64,000 bases of DNA from Eubacteriales Family XIII. Incertae Sedis bacterium (GCA_031272365.1 JAISTX010000059.1:1-64000); one strand, 5' to 3'. Positions 1-7,484 are shown, counted from the first letter of the stretch. Made by a program: numbers and translations. The notes: generated by a model from the sequence alone, not told the origin.

Positions 1-1
1 C

Positions 2-676
2 AACAACATCGCAGGCGTGTATCGTGACCAAGGCGACTACGACAAGGCGTTGGAGTGGCTTGGCAAGGCTTTGGCGATCAGGGAGAAGGTCTTGGGCACG
101 GAGCACCCACGTACGGCGAACACCTACAATAGCATCGCAGGCGTGTATCGTGACCAAGGCGACTACGACAAGGCGTTGGAGTGGCTCGGCAAGGCGTTGG
201 CGATCAGGGAGAAAGTCCTGGGCAAAGAGCACCCGAATACTGCGGCCATCTACTGCAACCTCGCGATCATGTATCATGCCCAAGACGACTACGACAAGGC
301 GCTGGAGTGGCATGGCAAGGCGTTGGAGATCTTTGAGAAGGTCTTGGGCACAGAGCACCCAGATACGGCGGTCACCTACAGCAACATTGCTGCCGTGTAT
401 CATGCCCAAGGCGACTACGACAAGGCGCTGGAGTGGCATGGCAAGGCGTTGGCGATCTTTGAGAAGGTCTTGGGCACAGAGCACCCAGATACGGCGGTCA
501 CCAACAACAACATTGCTGCCGTGTATCGTGACCAAGGCGACTACGACAAGGCGTTGGAGTTGTGCGACAAGGCTTTGGCGATCATGGAGAAGGTCTTGGG
601 CAAAGAGCACCCACATACGACGACCACCTACAACAACATCGCGCGCATACGCACAGCCCAAGGGAACGCGGAATAG
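2..676 (+). CDS. Tetratricopeptide (kinesin-light-chain-like TPR) repeat protein, 5' end outside window
   Basis: The reading frame is open from the first codon of the window, so the start and an unknown N-terminal part are missing. The visible part consists of five near-identical 42-residue TPR units, each with the pattern YxxIAxVYxxQGDYDKALEW followed by ALAIxEKVLGxEHPxT, typical of TPR_12/kinesin-light-chain-type repeats. The DNA repeats with an exact 126-bp period (unit starts near 17, 143, 269, 395, 521). TPR arrays form superhelical protein-binding scaffolds; the partner is unknown. The protein ends on a short tail (RIRTAQGNAE) with no C-terminal domain. Any effector domain (protease, CHAT, NTPase) would be upstream and cannot be judged. 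The high identity of units suggests recent duplication. Confidence 0.85.
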   Translation, partial: NNIAGVYRDQGDYDKALEWLGKALAIREKVLGTEHPRTANTYNSIAGVYRDQGDYDKALEWLGKALAIREKVLGKEHPNTAAIYCNLAIMYHAQDDYDKALEWHGKALEIFEKVLGTEHPDTAVTYSNIAAVYHAQGDYDKALEWHGKALAIFEKVLGTEHPDTAVTNNNIAAVYRDQGDYDKALELCDKALAIMEKVLGKEHPHTTTTYNNIARIRTAQGNAE

Positions 677-704
677 TCTCGACAGCAGGATGTGAAGCCG
701 GAAT

Positions 705-820
705 CCGCCTTTGATTTGGAAGTGGATTCCGGGTCGTGGCCCGGAATGACATGGATGCCGGATGCTGGCGCATCCGCCCGTTGATTTGGATATGGATTCC
801 GGGTCGTGGCCCGGAATGAC
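705..820. repeat. Two tandem copies of a palindromic repeat
   Basis: The core ggattccgggtcgtggcccg plus gaatgac occurs at 724-750 and again at 794-820, 70 bp apart. Each copy is preceded by a similar flank (tttgatttgga / gttgatttgga), so the duplicated unit is about 50-60 bp. The core can fold as a GATTCCGGG/CCCGGAATG hairpin. A diverged copy (ggattctcgggacaagcccg plus agaatgac) lies inside the restriction-modification gene at 2452-2479. Confidence 0.85.
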
Positions 821-823
821 AAA

Positions 824-900
824 GGTGGTGGTCAAAATTTCAACTTATCTGTGGGTCATCTTGCGAAATCTACAGATAAGCTGAAATTTTGGCCACCGCC
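824..900. repeat. Long imperfect inverted repeat (29-bp arms, 19-nt loop)
   Basis: Arm 824-852 and arm 872-900 are reverse complements with three mismatches out of 29 positions; both contain caaaatttca and cttatctgt. All three mismatches are transitions that could still pair as G-U in one RNA orientation. It could be a small non-autonomous mobile element, a structured RNA, or a bidirectional terminator between the two convergent genes; there is no T-run to support the last. Confidence 0.75.
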
Positions 901-1033
901 CCACGGAATTCATGGATGGAAATGGAAGGCAAATGCGGGTGCGCGGCGACCCTTCCTTCACAATCAAGGAGTCAAAGACACACCTCGAGAGGATCTATGG
1001 CACAGAATACCCCAAACCGTTTGGGGATTTGCA

Positions 1034-1510
1034 CTAATCCATGCTGCCCGGGAAGGAAATGATGTCCTCGATGGAGTTGATCCGGATGAGGTCGGCGGCG
1101 GTCTCGGGGTCGTCTTCGATCAGCCCTTCGCTTGCCCATATGCGCACGAGATCCCCAAAGGATTGGATATACTCCGGTTCCTCCTCCACATCATAGAGAT
1201 GGAGCTTGCCCTTCACGGGGAACGGTTTCACAAAGCGGACATTGTCGAACAGCCAGTGGTATTCGTCGCCGTGCTTCTCGCAGTCCGTCAGATGGATGAC
1301 GCACATCGCCTGCCCGAGCGGGAAAAGCCCCCTCATGCTCGCGCCGTACCATTTCCCGTCCGCAGGGTTTTGGTATTCCACATGCGGATTGCTCGAGGAC
1401 ACGAGCAGCAAATCGCCGCGATAAGGCGTCTGCCAGGTGCGGTATTCGATCGTCTTCGCGCCCTTCATGATGTCGATGATATAGGCGCCGCGGATGGATA
1501 GTGCTTTCAT
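1034..1510 (-). CDS. ASCH-domain (PUA-like fold) protein
   Basis: 158 residues. The N-terminus MKALSIRGAYI, then GAKTIEYRTW and YRGDLLLVSS, matches the ASCH family: a beta-barrel with a basic cleft that binds RNA or modified nucleotides; some members are N4-acetylcytidine amidohydrolases. The central part (CVIHLTDC) and a longer acidic C-terminal tail complete the protein. The start is supported by AGAAGGAG eight bases upstream on the minus strand. It is the last gene of the apparent rqcH > type IIL RM > ASCH unit, 38 bp behind the RM stop codon. Its role is unknown; the location next to a DNA methylase invites the idea that it reads or edits a modified base, but that is inference. Confidence 0.8.
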   Translation of the reverse strand: MKALSIRGAYIIDIMKGAKTIEYRTWQTPYRGDLLLVSSSNPHVEYQNPADGKWYGASMRGLFPLGQAMCVIHLTDCEKHGDEYHWLFDNVRFVKPFPVKGKLHLYDVEEEPEYIQSFGDLVRIWASEGLIEDDPETAADLIRINSIEDIISFPGSMD

Positions 1511-1529
1511 GCGGTCTTCTCCTTCTGGC

Positions 1530-1552
1530 GGGCGAACGCAGTTCGCCCCTAC
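1530..1552 (-). repeat. GTAGGGGCG-type palindromic repeat, single copy
   Basis: On the minus strand this reads gtaggggcgaactgcgttcg plus ccc, with stem GGGCGAAC/GTTCGCCC. It has the same GTAGGGGCG start and general build as the seven copies inside cheA (48406-48657). Its TAG serves as the stop codon of the restriction-modification gene, so the element sits precisely at that gene's 3' end. Confidence 0.75.
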
Positions 1553-4374
1553 TTCCCTTTTTCAACGAGTGCTTGATAACGTGTCATCAGGTCGGCTACG
1601 CAGTCGGCTTCGGACTGCCATTTGCCCCAGCCGCCGTAGAGCTTCATCACGGCCTTGTCCAGCGCTTGGTGGGCCCTGGTCAGCTCCGGCGGCATCGTGA
1701 GCGGGTCATAGAGGTCGGCGAGCGAGCTGTTTGGGAATAATAACCTTGCGTCGAGCACCCCCTGCGCGAGTGCGGCGATCTCCGCCTGCTGCGCCTCGTT
1801 CGCCTCCGGCCATGGGAAGTTGTTGTAAACGATATCTTTTGAATAACGATAATCGCTTTTCAGCCGCCCGGCCACCGCTCGCATCCACGCATTATGGACG
1901 TTGGATGTCAGGATGCCGAAGTGGTAGAGGGTCGCGCCGGGGATGAGAAACACGAGGTCGCTTGCAAACGTTTCAGGCGTGAGCATCCCGATGGGGATGT
2001 ACTTGCGCCGTTCGGAAGAGACTTTCGGAATGACAATATAGTTTTCCTTCGGCATGTTCTCCACATGGAAGCGCGTCGGCGTCTCGGCGAGCTTCCTCGT
2101 CGGGGCGCTCTTGCTCGCGAGGCGGAAGGCGCGCACCGCCTCCACGCGCCTCATCGCTTCCGGCATCGTGCGGAGCTCGTTGGGCGGGCAGTCGCCGAGC
2201 CACAGGCAGAAGCGTGTGTAGCCGTTGATGAACTCGTCCGACCCGATCCATGGGCGGAACCACTTCTCTGCCCGGGGCTCCGTTTTGAGGAAGGCGTCCT
2301 TCCCCTCGCGTGTGAACAGATAGTTCCCGCCGTCTATCGGTTTGTTGCCGATGCCGATGGGGGGCATGCCGCACAGCGGCTTCGCACGGCTCCCCACAAA
2401 GATGTTCGGCGCGAAAATCAGGTAGCCGTTGATGTTGGCAGGGAGCTCTTTGGATTCTCGGGACAAGCCCGAGAATGACGAGGTGGTGTTATCGTTGCCG
2501 AAAATCACACGCGGTGCGTCGTTTGCGGCGACCGAAAAGCCTACGATCACACAGTGCACCGCAGCCATGCCTTTGGCCTCGCTTTCCCATTTGAACGTGC
2601 GGTAGCCAAAGTCGATGTGGCACGCATATCCTGTGAGCAGAGCACCCCACAAGGTGGAAACGGATTCCCCTTGGCAAATGGAGTTTGTGGAGACGAAGGC
2701 GGCTCTGCAGTCCGTGCCCTGCATGAGCTGTGCCGCTTTGTAGTACCAGCCGCACACATAGTCCAGCGTCCCGACGCCTTTGATGGGTTTGCCATCCACG
2801 CCGAAGCAGACGCTTTCGATCTCGCGGCGCTGCTCATCCGTCTGGTATTTCGACCCCAGGAACGGCGGGTTCCCCATGATGAAGTCGTAGGGGCGGCCGC
2901 CCTCGGCTGCCCGCAACGCCCCCCAATCCATCCGCAGCGCGTTGCCGCAGACGATGTGGTGGTAGTCCACCAGCGGCAGGTTCACGATCCGCCGGCTGAG
3001 GATGCCGCTCGTCTCGATGTTGCTCTGGTGGTCGGCGATCCACAGCGCGGCGTTGGCGACGTTTACGGCGAAGTCATTGATCTCGATGCCGAAAAACTGC
3101 CCGACGTTCACCTTGACGCGCAGGTCCTCGAGCTCGAGCGAGAGCTGCCCGCCGGACACGAGCCGCCGCAGGATCTCGTTCTCTACGCCGCGCAGCTCGA
3201 TGTATGTCTGAGTCAGGAAATTGCCGCTGCCGCACGCCGGGTCCAAGAACGAAAGGGACGCGATCTCGTCCTGCAGCGCACGGAGCCTGGCCTTGTCCTC
3301 CCCGGCCTCGCGCAGCTTCGCTACGATGCCGTCGAGGAACAGCGGGTCGATGACTTTGCGGATGTTTTGCACGCTCGTGTAATGCATACCGCCCGCCCGC
3401 CGCTGCTCGCCGGACAGAATGGATTCAAAGATCGAGCCGAAGATGACGGGGGAGATGCCCGCCCAGTCAAACCGGTGGCTGCTGTCGTCGAGGATCTCGC
3501 GCTTGATCTCGTCCGTGAAGATCGGTATCTCGATCTCGCCCGCGAACAGGCCGCCGTTGACATACGGAAACTGCGCGAGCGTCGCGCCGAGGTAGGGGTC
3601 GCGCTGCTCCTTCGGCGTGTCCAGCACCTTGAACAGCGTCAACAGGGCTTCCCGGAAGCGGCCTTCGCCGGCGGGGACGTCCTTCAAATAGTTATAGAAC
3701 AGATTCTTCTCAAACAGGCCCGCGTCTTCAGCGTAGAGGCAGAAGAGGATGCGCACCATGAGGGCGGCCAGGTCGGCGCCGCTCCGGTCGGGGTCGACGT
3801 ACTGCTCCCGCACGAGCGCGTAGATGCGGCCGATGATGCCTGCGGCCTCCTTGCTGATTTTGACCTGGCGCTCGATGATGGCGTTGATCGGGTCAGTGAT
3901 GAAGTCGAACACCGACAGCTGGTCGGGCAGCTCCTCGAGGCGCACCGACACGGGGCTTAGGCCGCCCGGGTCGTTCCGGCGGTCGTAGATGAGGAAGGAT
4001 TCAAAATTCGATGTGATGATGAAGTCGGGGTATTCGGCCGGCGGCAGATACGAGGCGTAGCGCACGGCCTGCTCGTAAGGCGTGAGGTTTTCGTCGTCGC
4101 TTTGCCTGCCGGGTTTCGTCAGGTCGATGCCGAGGCTCTTCTGCTCGATCAGCACCTTGCTCGATGCGATGTAGGCGTCTATCCACTTCGTGGAGCGCCC
4201 GGCCTTGACGGGCTTCTGGTACTCGATCTCATGGAAGACGCGTTCGACGCCGAGCACCTCCATCAGGAACGAATTCCAAAACGTCTGGTCGTCGGCCTTC
4301 TCGCGGCCTTTGCCTTTCCAGTCCTCCGCAAATTTCCGCGCGTTCAGCAGCCGTTGTTCTGTGTCCAGCATCAT
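1549..4374 (-). CDS. Type IIL (MmeI-like) restriction-modification enzyme, single polypeptide
   Basis: 941 residues, close to MmeI (about 920). Domain order: N-terminal PD-(D/E)XK-type nuclease with WIDAY near residue 65 followed by IEQKS (D-x10-E-x-K); helical linker; gamma-class N6-adenine methyltransferase with motif I FLDPACGSGNFL near 375 and motif IV MGNPPF near 500; then a target-recognition domain and helical C-terminus. Such enzymes cut and methylate with one shared recognition domain and protect the host by single-strand methylation. The recognition sequence cannot be read by eye. The start overlaps the rqcH stop by 4 nt (ATGA), so the two are probably translationally coupled. A palindromic repeat (2452-2479) is inserted in frame near residues 632-641. 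Catalytic motifs look intact. Confidence 0.88.
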   Translation of the reverse strand: MMLDTEQRLLNARKFAEDWKGKGREKADDQTFWNSFLMEVLGVERVFHEIEYQKPVKAGRSTKWIDAYIASSKVLIEQKSLGIDLTKPGRQSDDENLTPYEQAVRYASYLPPAEYPDFIITSNFESFLIYDRRNDPGGLSPVSVRLEELPDQLSVFDFITDPINAIIERQVKISKEAAGIIGRIYALVREQYVDPDRSGADLAALMVRILFCLYAEDAGLFEKNLFYNYLKDVPAGEGRFREALLTLFKVLDTPKEQRDPYLGATLAQFPYVNGGLFAGEIEIPIFTDEIKREILDDSSHRFDWAGISPVIFGSIFESILSGEQRRAGGMHYTSVQNIRKVIDPLFLDGIVAKLREAGEDKARLRALQDEIASLSFLDPACGSGNFLTQTYIELRGVENEILRRLVSGGQLSLELEDLRVKVNVGQFFGIEINDFAVNVANAALWIADHQSNIETSGILSRRIVNLPLVDYHHIVCGNALRMDWGALRAAEGGRPYDFIMGNPPFLGSKYQTDEQRREIESVCFGVDGKPIKGVGTLDYVCGWYYKAAQLMQGTDCRAAFVSTNSICQGESVSTLWGALLTGYACHIDFGYRTFKWESEAKGMAAVHCVIVGFSVAANDAPRVIFGNDNTTSSFSGLSRESKELPANINGYLIFAPNIFVGSRAKPLCGMPPIGIGNKPIDGGNYLFTREGKDAFLKTEPRAEKWFRPWIGSDEFINGYTRFCLWLGDCPPNELRTMPEAMRRVEAVRAFRLASKSAPTRKLAETPTRFHVENMPKENYIVIPKVSSERRKYIPIGMLTPETFASDLVFLIPGATLYHFGILTSNVHNAWMRAVAGRLKSDYRYSKDIVYNNFPWPEANEAQQAEIAALAQGVLDARLLFPNSSLADLYDPLTMPPELTRAHQALDKAVMKLYGGWGKWQSEADCVADLMTRYQALVEKGK
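2452..2479. repeat. Palindromic repeat inside the type IIL RM gene
   Basis: ggattctcgggacaagcccg plus agaatgac shares the ggattc...gggn...cccg...gaatgac layout with the two intergenic copies at 724-750 and 794-820. It stays in frame and encodes part of SSFSGLSRESKELP on the minus strand, between methyltransferase core and recognition domain. Confidence 0.75.
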
Positions 4375-6032
4375 GCCTCCTCTCTGGGCAGCTTGGGGGT
4401 GACGTAGAGGGTTTTGTTATTGGTGAAGATGACGTAGCCGGGTTTTGCGCCGGTGGGTTTTTTGACGTGGCGGGCTTTGGTGTAGTCCACGGGGACGCCT
4501 TCGGAGGCGCGGCCTTTGCTGTGGTAGGCGGCGATCCCGGCGGCTGCCCGGATGTCTTGGGCCTGCGCGTCTTCCGTAGGCTTCGCGGAGGGGGCCTGTT
4601 TCAGGATCACGTGGGAGCCGGGGATGTCCTTTGTGTGCAGCCACAGGTCGTCCGGGTTTGCGAAGCGCATGGTGAGCTCGTCGTTTTCGCGGTTGTTGCG
4701 GCCTACGTAGACGGTGCTGCCGGAGGGCAGGGTGTATTCGATGGGGGCGAAGTAGGCTTTGTGGAGCCCCCCCTTCTTGCCTTTCTTCTGGGGTTTGGCC
4801 TTTGCGCGGTTCCGCAGGATGCCGGCTTCCGTCAGCTCGTCGCGGATTTCCGCCACGTCGGCGGGCGTCTGGGCGGCCTCGAGCGCCCAGGCGGCGCTTT
4901 CCAGGTAGGCGATCAGGCGGTCCGCCTCCTCCCGCTGCTTCTCCTTCTCCACGGCGGCGGTTTTCTCCTTGCCGTATTTCTTATAATATTTCTGCGCGTT
5001 TTCGGCGGGGGTGAGGAGCGGGTCCAAGGCGATGGCGACGGGCGGGGCGCCTTCCTGCTCCCAGTCTTCGAGCGACGCTTCCTTCATGCCTTTTTCGAGG
5101 CGCCAGATGTTTGCGGTGAGGAGGTCGCCTTTGCGCTTCCATGCGTCCGCGTGCTTCGCCTTCTCGATTTCCTCTAGGAGGCGCTGCTTTTTCAGGTAGA
5201 GCTTGTCGAGACGCGCCTTCAGGGCGGCGGCGGTCTCCTTCGCCTTCTCGGACACGCGGGCGGCGCTCTCGCGGTTTTCGTACCAGGTCTGGAGCATCGC
5301 GCTCGCGCTTTCGAACGGCTCTGCCCGGAGGCCCTCCATGATTTTCAGGGGGAAGACGTGGAAGTCCTTTGCCTTGCCCTCCCCGTCGTACCAGATGGTG
5401 GGCGCGTAGGCGCCCTCCTGCGCCAGGGCGTCGTAGTGGGCGAGCGGCGGGCCGCCCGGGGCGGTCTCGGCCTCCATGAGGGGGCTTACGCCTTTCCCCG
5501 GCGGGGGCAGGGTGTAGGACAGGCCCGGCAGCACTTGCCGCACGCGGCTCTTGTCGAAAGAGATGCGTTTCACGGCGTCGAGGATTTTCTCCTCATCAGG
5601 ATTGTTATTGCGGTTGTCCGTCAGGATGAGGTTGCTGTGCTTGCCCATGAGCTCGAAGATGAGGGCGCGCGGGGTCTTGAGGCCGAGTTCGCTGGAGGCC
5701 TCGAGCTCGATGCGGACGATGCGCTCGCGGGCGGCCTGCGAGACGGAGAGGATCCGGGCGCCGACCAGGTGCTTGCGCAGCAGCATGCAGAAGGCGGGCG
5801 GGGTGTCCGGGCCGGCTTCGCGGCTGTCCGTCAGGTAGAAGGCGGGCTGGCTGCTGTCGGCGGAGAGGAAGAGGTTTTCGCGGGCGGCGGGGCGGCCGCC
5901 CGAGGGGGGGCGGTTGATGAGGAGCAGGATGTCCGCGCGGCCCGGCTGGTAGACGCGCTCGACCCGGCCGCCCACAAGGCGGCCCGCCAGTTCCCGCGCC
6001 ACCGCGCCCACAACGTAGTAGTCAAAAGCCAT
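4371..6032 (-). CDS. rqcH: RqcH/NFACT-family ribosome quality control protein
   Basis: 553 residues, similar to B. subtilis RqcH (YloA/FbpA, about 570). NFACT-N domain (FDYYVVGAVARELAG onward), helix-hairpin-helix, central coiled coil rich in Lys/Glu (about 250-400), and C-terminal NFACT-R domain with DDLWLHTKDIPGSHVIL. The family binds obstructed 50S subunits carrying peptidyl-tRNA and directs C-terminal alanine tailing, marking nascent chains for ClpXP and similar proteases (clpXP is in this window). The position of the functionally important Asp-Arg pair of NFACT-N appears to read Glu-Arg here (AARERIVRIE, residues about 103-104). ATG at 6032 is preferred over the TTG at 6035; a TATAAT lies only 8 nt upstream, so the mRNA is probably leaderless or nearly so. 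Confidence 0.92.
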   Translation of the reverse strand: MAFDYYVVGAVARELAGRLVGGRVERVYQPGRADILLLINRPPSGGRPAARENLFLSADSSQPAFYLTDSREAGPDTPPAFCMLLRKHLVGARILSVSQAARERIVRIELEASSELGLKTPRALIFELMGKHSNLILTDNRNNNPDEEKILDAVKRISFDKSRVRQVLPGLSYTLPPPGKGVSPLMEAETAPGGPPLAHYDALAQEGAYAPTIWYDGEGKAKDFHVFPLKIMEGLRAEPFESASAMLQTWYENRESAARVSEKAKETAAALKARLDKLYLKKQRLLEEIEKAKHADAWKRKGDLLTANIWRLEKGMKEASLEDWEQEGAPPVAIALDPLLTPAENAQKYYKKYGKEKTAAVEKEKQREEADRLIAYLESAAWALEAAQTPADVAEIRDELTEAGILRNRAKAKPQKKGKKGGLHKAYFAPIEYTLPSGSTVYVGRNNRENDELTMRFANPDDLWLHTKDIPGSHVILKQAPSAKPTEDAQAQDIRAAAGIAAYHSKGRASEGVPVDYTKARHVKKPTGAKPGYVIFTNNKTLYVTPKLPREEA

Positions 6033-6040
6033 CAATGGGT

Positions 6041-6046
6041 ATTATA
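6041..6046 (-). promoter_or_regulatory. -10 box of rqcH, leaderless-type spacing
   Basis: TATAAT on the minus strand ends 8 nt before the ATG at 6032. No Shine-Dalgarno fits between them and the -35 region is weak. Confidence 0.6.
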
Positions 6047-6205
6047 CAGCATACACACGTTGAAAGAATATTGAGCGGATGTGCGAAAGATGCACGAAAG
6101 AAATAGATGCCTATTTTGAACGGCAATGTGGTACTATTGCCTTAATGCGTAGATTCTCAACAGTTCAGGTGCAACAGCTGCTTGTGAAATAGCGATGGAT
6201 GCGTT

Positions 6206-6430
6206 ATGATGAGCAAAAGAATCACGATTGGAAGGGCGATGAAAATGGAAAAAATAATCTACGCAATGAACGCGGCATCTGAGCACGAAAACGAAGAATA
6301 CGCGCAGTTCGACGAATCCTTGCGGGCGGTCATTGATGAGCGATACAAGCTGTCATTTGACCGATCGCGTCTAACGTCTGCGTCTGAAATACACAGGGAG
6401 GCCAAACGGCTTATTGGGATTGAGTTCTGA
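6206..6430 (+). CDS. Small hypothetical protein (74 aa)
   Basis: Not recognised. It is charged and probably helical, with SEHENEEYAQFDESLRAVIDE in the middle and a C-terminal SEIHREAKRLIGIEF. A second start (ATG 6245, MEKIIYAMNA) would give a 61-residue form. There is no strong ribosome binding site. It is followed after 2 nt by another small ORF, which suggests a two-gene unit such as a small toxin-antitoxin pair or an element remnant, but no family motif supports this. Base composition is clearly more AT-rich than the flanking core genes, which points to acquired DNA. Confidence 0.5.
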   Translation: MMSKRITIGRAMKMEKIIYAMNAASEHENEEYAQFDESLRAVIDERYKLSFDRSRLTSASEIHREAKRLIGIEF

Positions 6431-6432
6431 AT

Positions 6433-6609
6433 ATGCAAAGCTACACCCTGACCTATCTGGATCTGGCCAAAGAAGAATACTTTGATGCATTGATGTACTA
6501 CAAAGAGAAACGGGTAAGCGACCACGATTTAGAGATTGTGGCGCTCTGCCTCTTCAATACTTACCGAGACCCCGAACGGCTCAAGGCTCTTCTCGAGGCT
6601 CGTCTGTAG
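6433..6609 (+). CDS. Small hypothetical protein (58 aa), not in the ORF track
   Basis: Starts with ATG 2 nt after the stop of the preceding 74-aa ORF and runs MQSYTLTYLDLAKEEYFDAL ... DPERLKALLEARL to TAG. It appears helical and acidic. Close spacing and shared AT-rich composition suggest co-expression with the upstream ORF. No family recognised. Confidence 0.45.
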   Translation: MQSYTLTYLDLAKEEYFDALMYYKEKRVSDHDLEIVALCLFNTYRDPERLKALLEARL

Positions 6610-6772
6610 CAGTCCGCCTCAAAACGATTAGCTAAATCTTCACAACATGAAATGCCGCAAAATTCTTTAGGTGGATACTGAGGAACATAAACACGCGGAT
6701 GCAGGACGATGTGGCTAAAGAGGAATTGTATAGGTTGATTGACAAGTATGTTGAAAGTGAATCGGTCAGGAA

Positions 6773-7198
6773 ATGGATTTTTTGCATACTATGTATGATC
6801 GGCAAAACAAAGTGAAGAGGCCTGTTCGCATTGCGGTCATTGTTGCTGCCTTGGTTGCGGTCGTTCTGGCTGTTGGCGGCGGTTTGCTCTATGCATATCT
6901 ATTCTCGGCGCACAGCGCGATCATCCAGGCTTCGCATGAGTATGAACCGTATAGCACTGTGTCTCCGGATGGGGCGTATGTCCTGGTGGTGGAGGTAGTG
7001 GATGGCGGGGATGTGACGGAGGCGACGTTCCATATCGAAACAGCCGGCACGGGGAGCGTTGTCTACGAATGCGCGGAGGCTTACCGGACCATGGATCTCA
7101 AGTCCATCGAATGGGACGCGATGGATGTCGTGGTGGACTCCGGCGATGTCGGGGTGATCACCTACGGCTTCCATGATGGGTCGTGGGAGAAGCGGTGA
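6773..7198 (+). CDS. Membrane-anchored protein with extracytoplasmic beta domain (DUF5412-like)
   Basis: 141 residues. A short basic cytoplasmic N-terminus is followed by one transmembrane helix (about residues 18-42, IAVIVAALVAVVLAVGGGLL) and then an extracytoplasmic domain starting YSTVSPDGAYVLVVEV and ending VITYGFHDGSWEKR. The SPDG...VEVVDGG pattern resembles the DUF5412 group of small Firmicutes membrane proteins, whose function is unknown. The start is uncertain: ATG 6773 has AGGA immediately upstream; ATG 6791 is an alternative. The next downstream features are palindromic repeats. Confidence 0.6.
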   Translation: MDFLHTMYDRQNKVKRPVRIAVIVAALVAVVLAVGGGLLYAYLFSAHSAIIQASHEYEPYSTVSPDGAYVLVVEVVDGGDVTEATFHIETAGTGSVVYECAEAYRTMDLKSIEWDAMDVVVDSGDVGVITYGFHDGSWEKR

Positions 7199-7230
7199 CG
7201 TATAAGGGGCTGGTTGCGGCAAGGCCGCTC

Positions 7231-7374
7231 TACCGATTTTGCATCGAGTTCGCGGGCCGGGACGCAATCCGCGAACTCGATGCAATATCGGTAGGAAATC
7301 CGGCCTCTGCATGACCGATTTTCAATCGAGTTCGCGGATTGGCGTGTAATCCGCGTACTCGATGCGAAATCGGT
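7231..7374. repeat. Two tandem hairpin elements (family A, locus 1)
   Basis: Copies at 7231-7293 and 7314-7374. Each has an outer arm accgatt/aatcggt, then atcgagttcgcgg paired with ccgcgnactcgat, and a short loop, so about 60 nt folds into one near-perfect hairpin. The copies are separated by a conserved spacer (aggaaatccggcctctg). The same tandem pair and spacer recur at 30128-30269. Confidence 0.9.
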
Positions 7375-7484
7375 GGCGGTGGGGGCTTTGGGCAGGCAAC
7401 ACCCCTGAAAGTAGGCGCGCCGGGGTGGTGCGCTGCGGTGGCGCGCTGGGGTGGCGCACCGGAGCCGGCGGCCGGAAAAAGTCC

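Larger units (their letters stand above)
677..1033. other. Gene-free stretch with palindromic repeats
   Basis: No convincing gene lies between the TPR protein and the convergent ASCH gene. The stretch holds two copies of a palindromic repeat (724-750, 794-820), a long imperfect inverted repeat (824-900) and a 17-bp palindrome ccccaaaccgtttgggg at 1010-1026. ORFs called here (806..1501 + and 582..773, 628..822 on the minus strand) are translations of these repeats or shadows of the ASCH gene. Confidence 0.7.

Noticed and set aside
24-695. 223-aa ORF in the second forward frame of the TPR gene
   Set aside because: It is a shadow kept open by the 126-bp repeat period; its Arg/Trp/Ser composition is not protein-like.
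582-822. Short minus-strand ORFs with SFRATTRNP motifs
   Set aside because: They translate the palindromic repeat copies at 724-820 and have no gene features.
1010-1026. ccccaaaccgtttgggg palindrome as a terminator for the ASCH gene
   Set aside because: It has only a one-base centre and no T-run on either strand, so termination is not supported; kept only as a note in the gene-free stretch.
6699-6815. 38-codon ORF MQDDVAKEELYRLIDKYVES...
   Set aside because: Overlaps the better-supported membrane protein ORF at 6773 in another frame; no ribosome site of note. It could be a remnant, but evidence is too thin for a feature.
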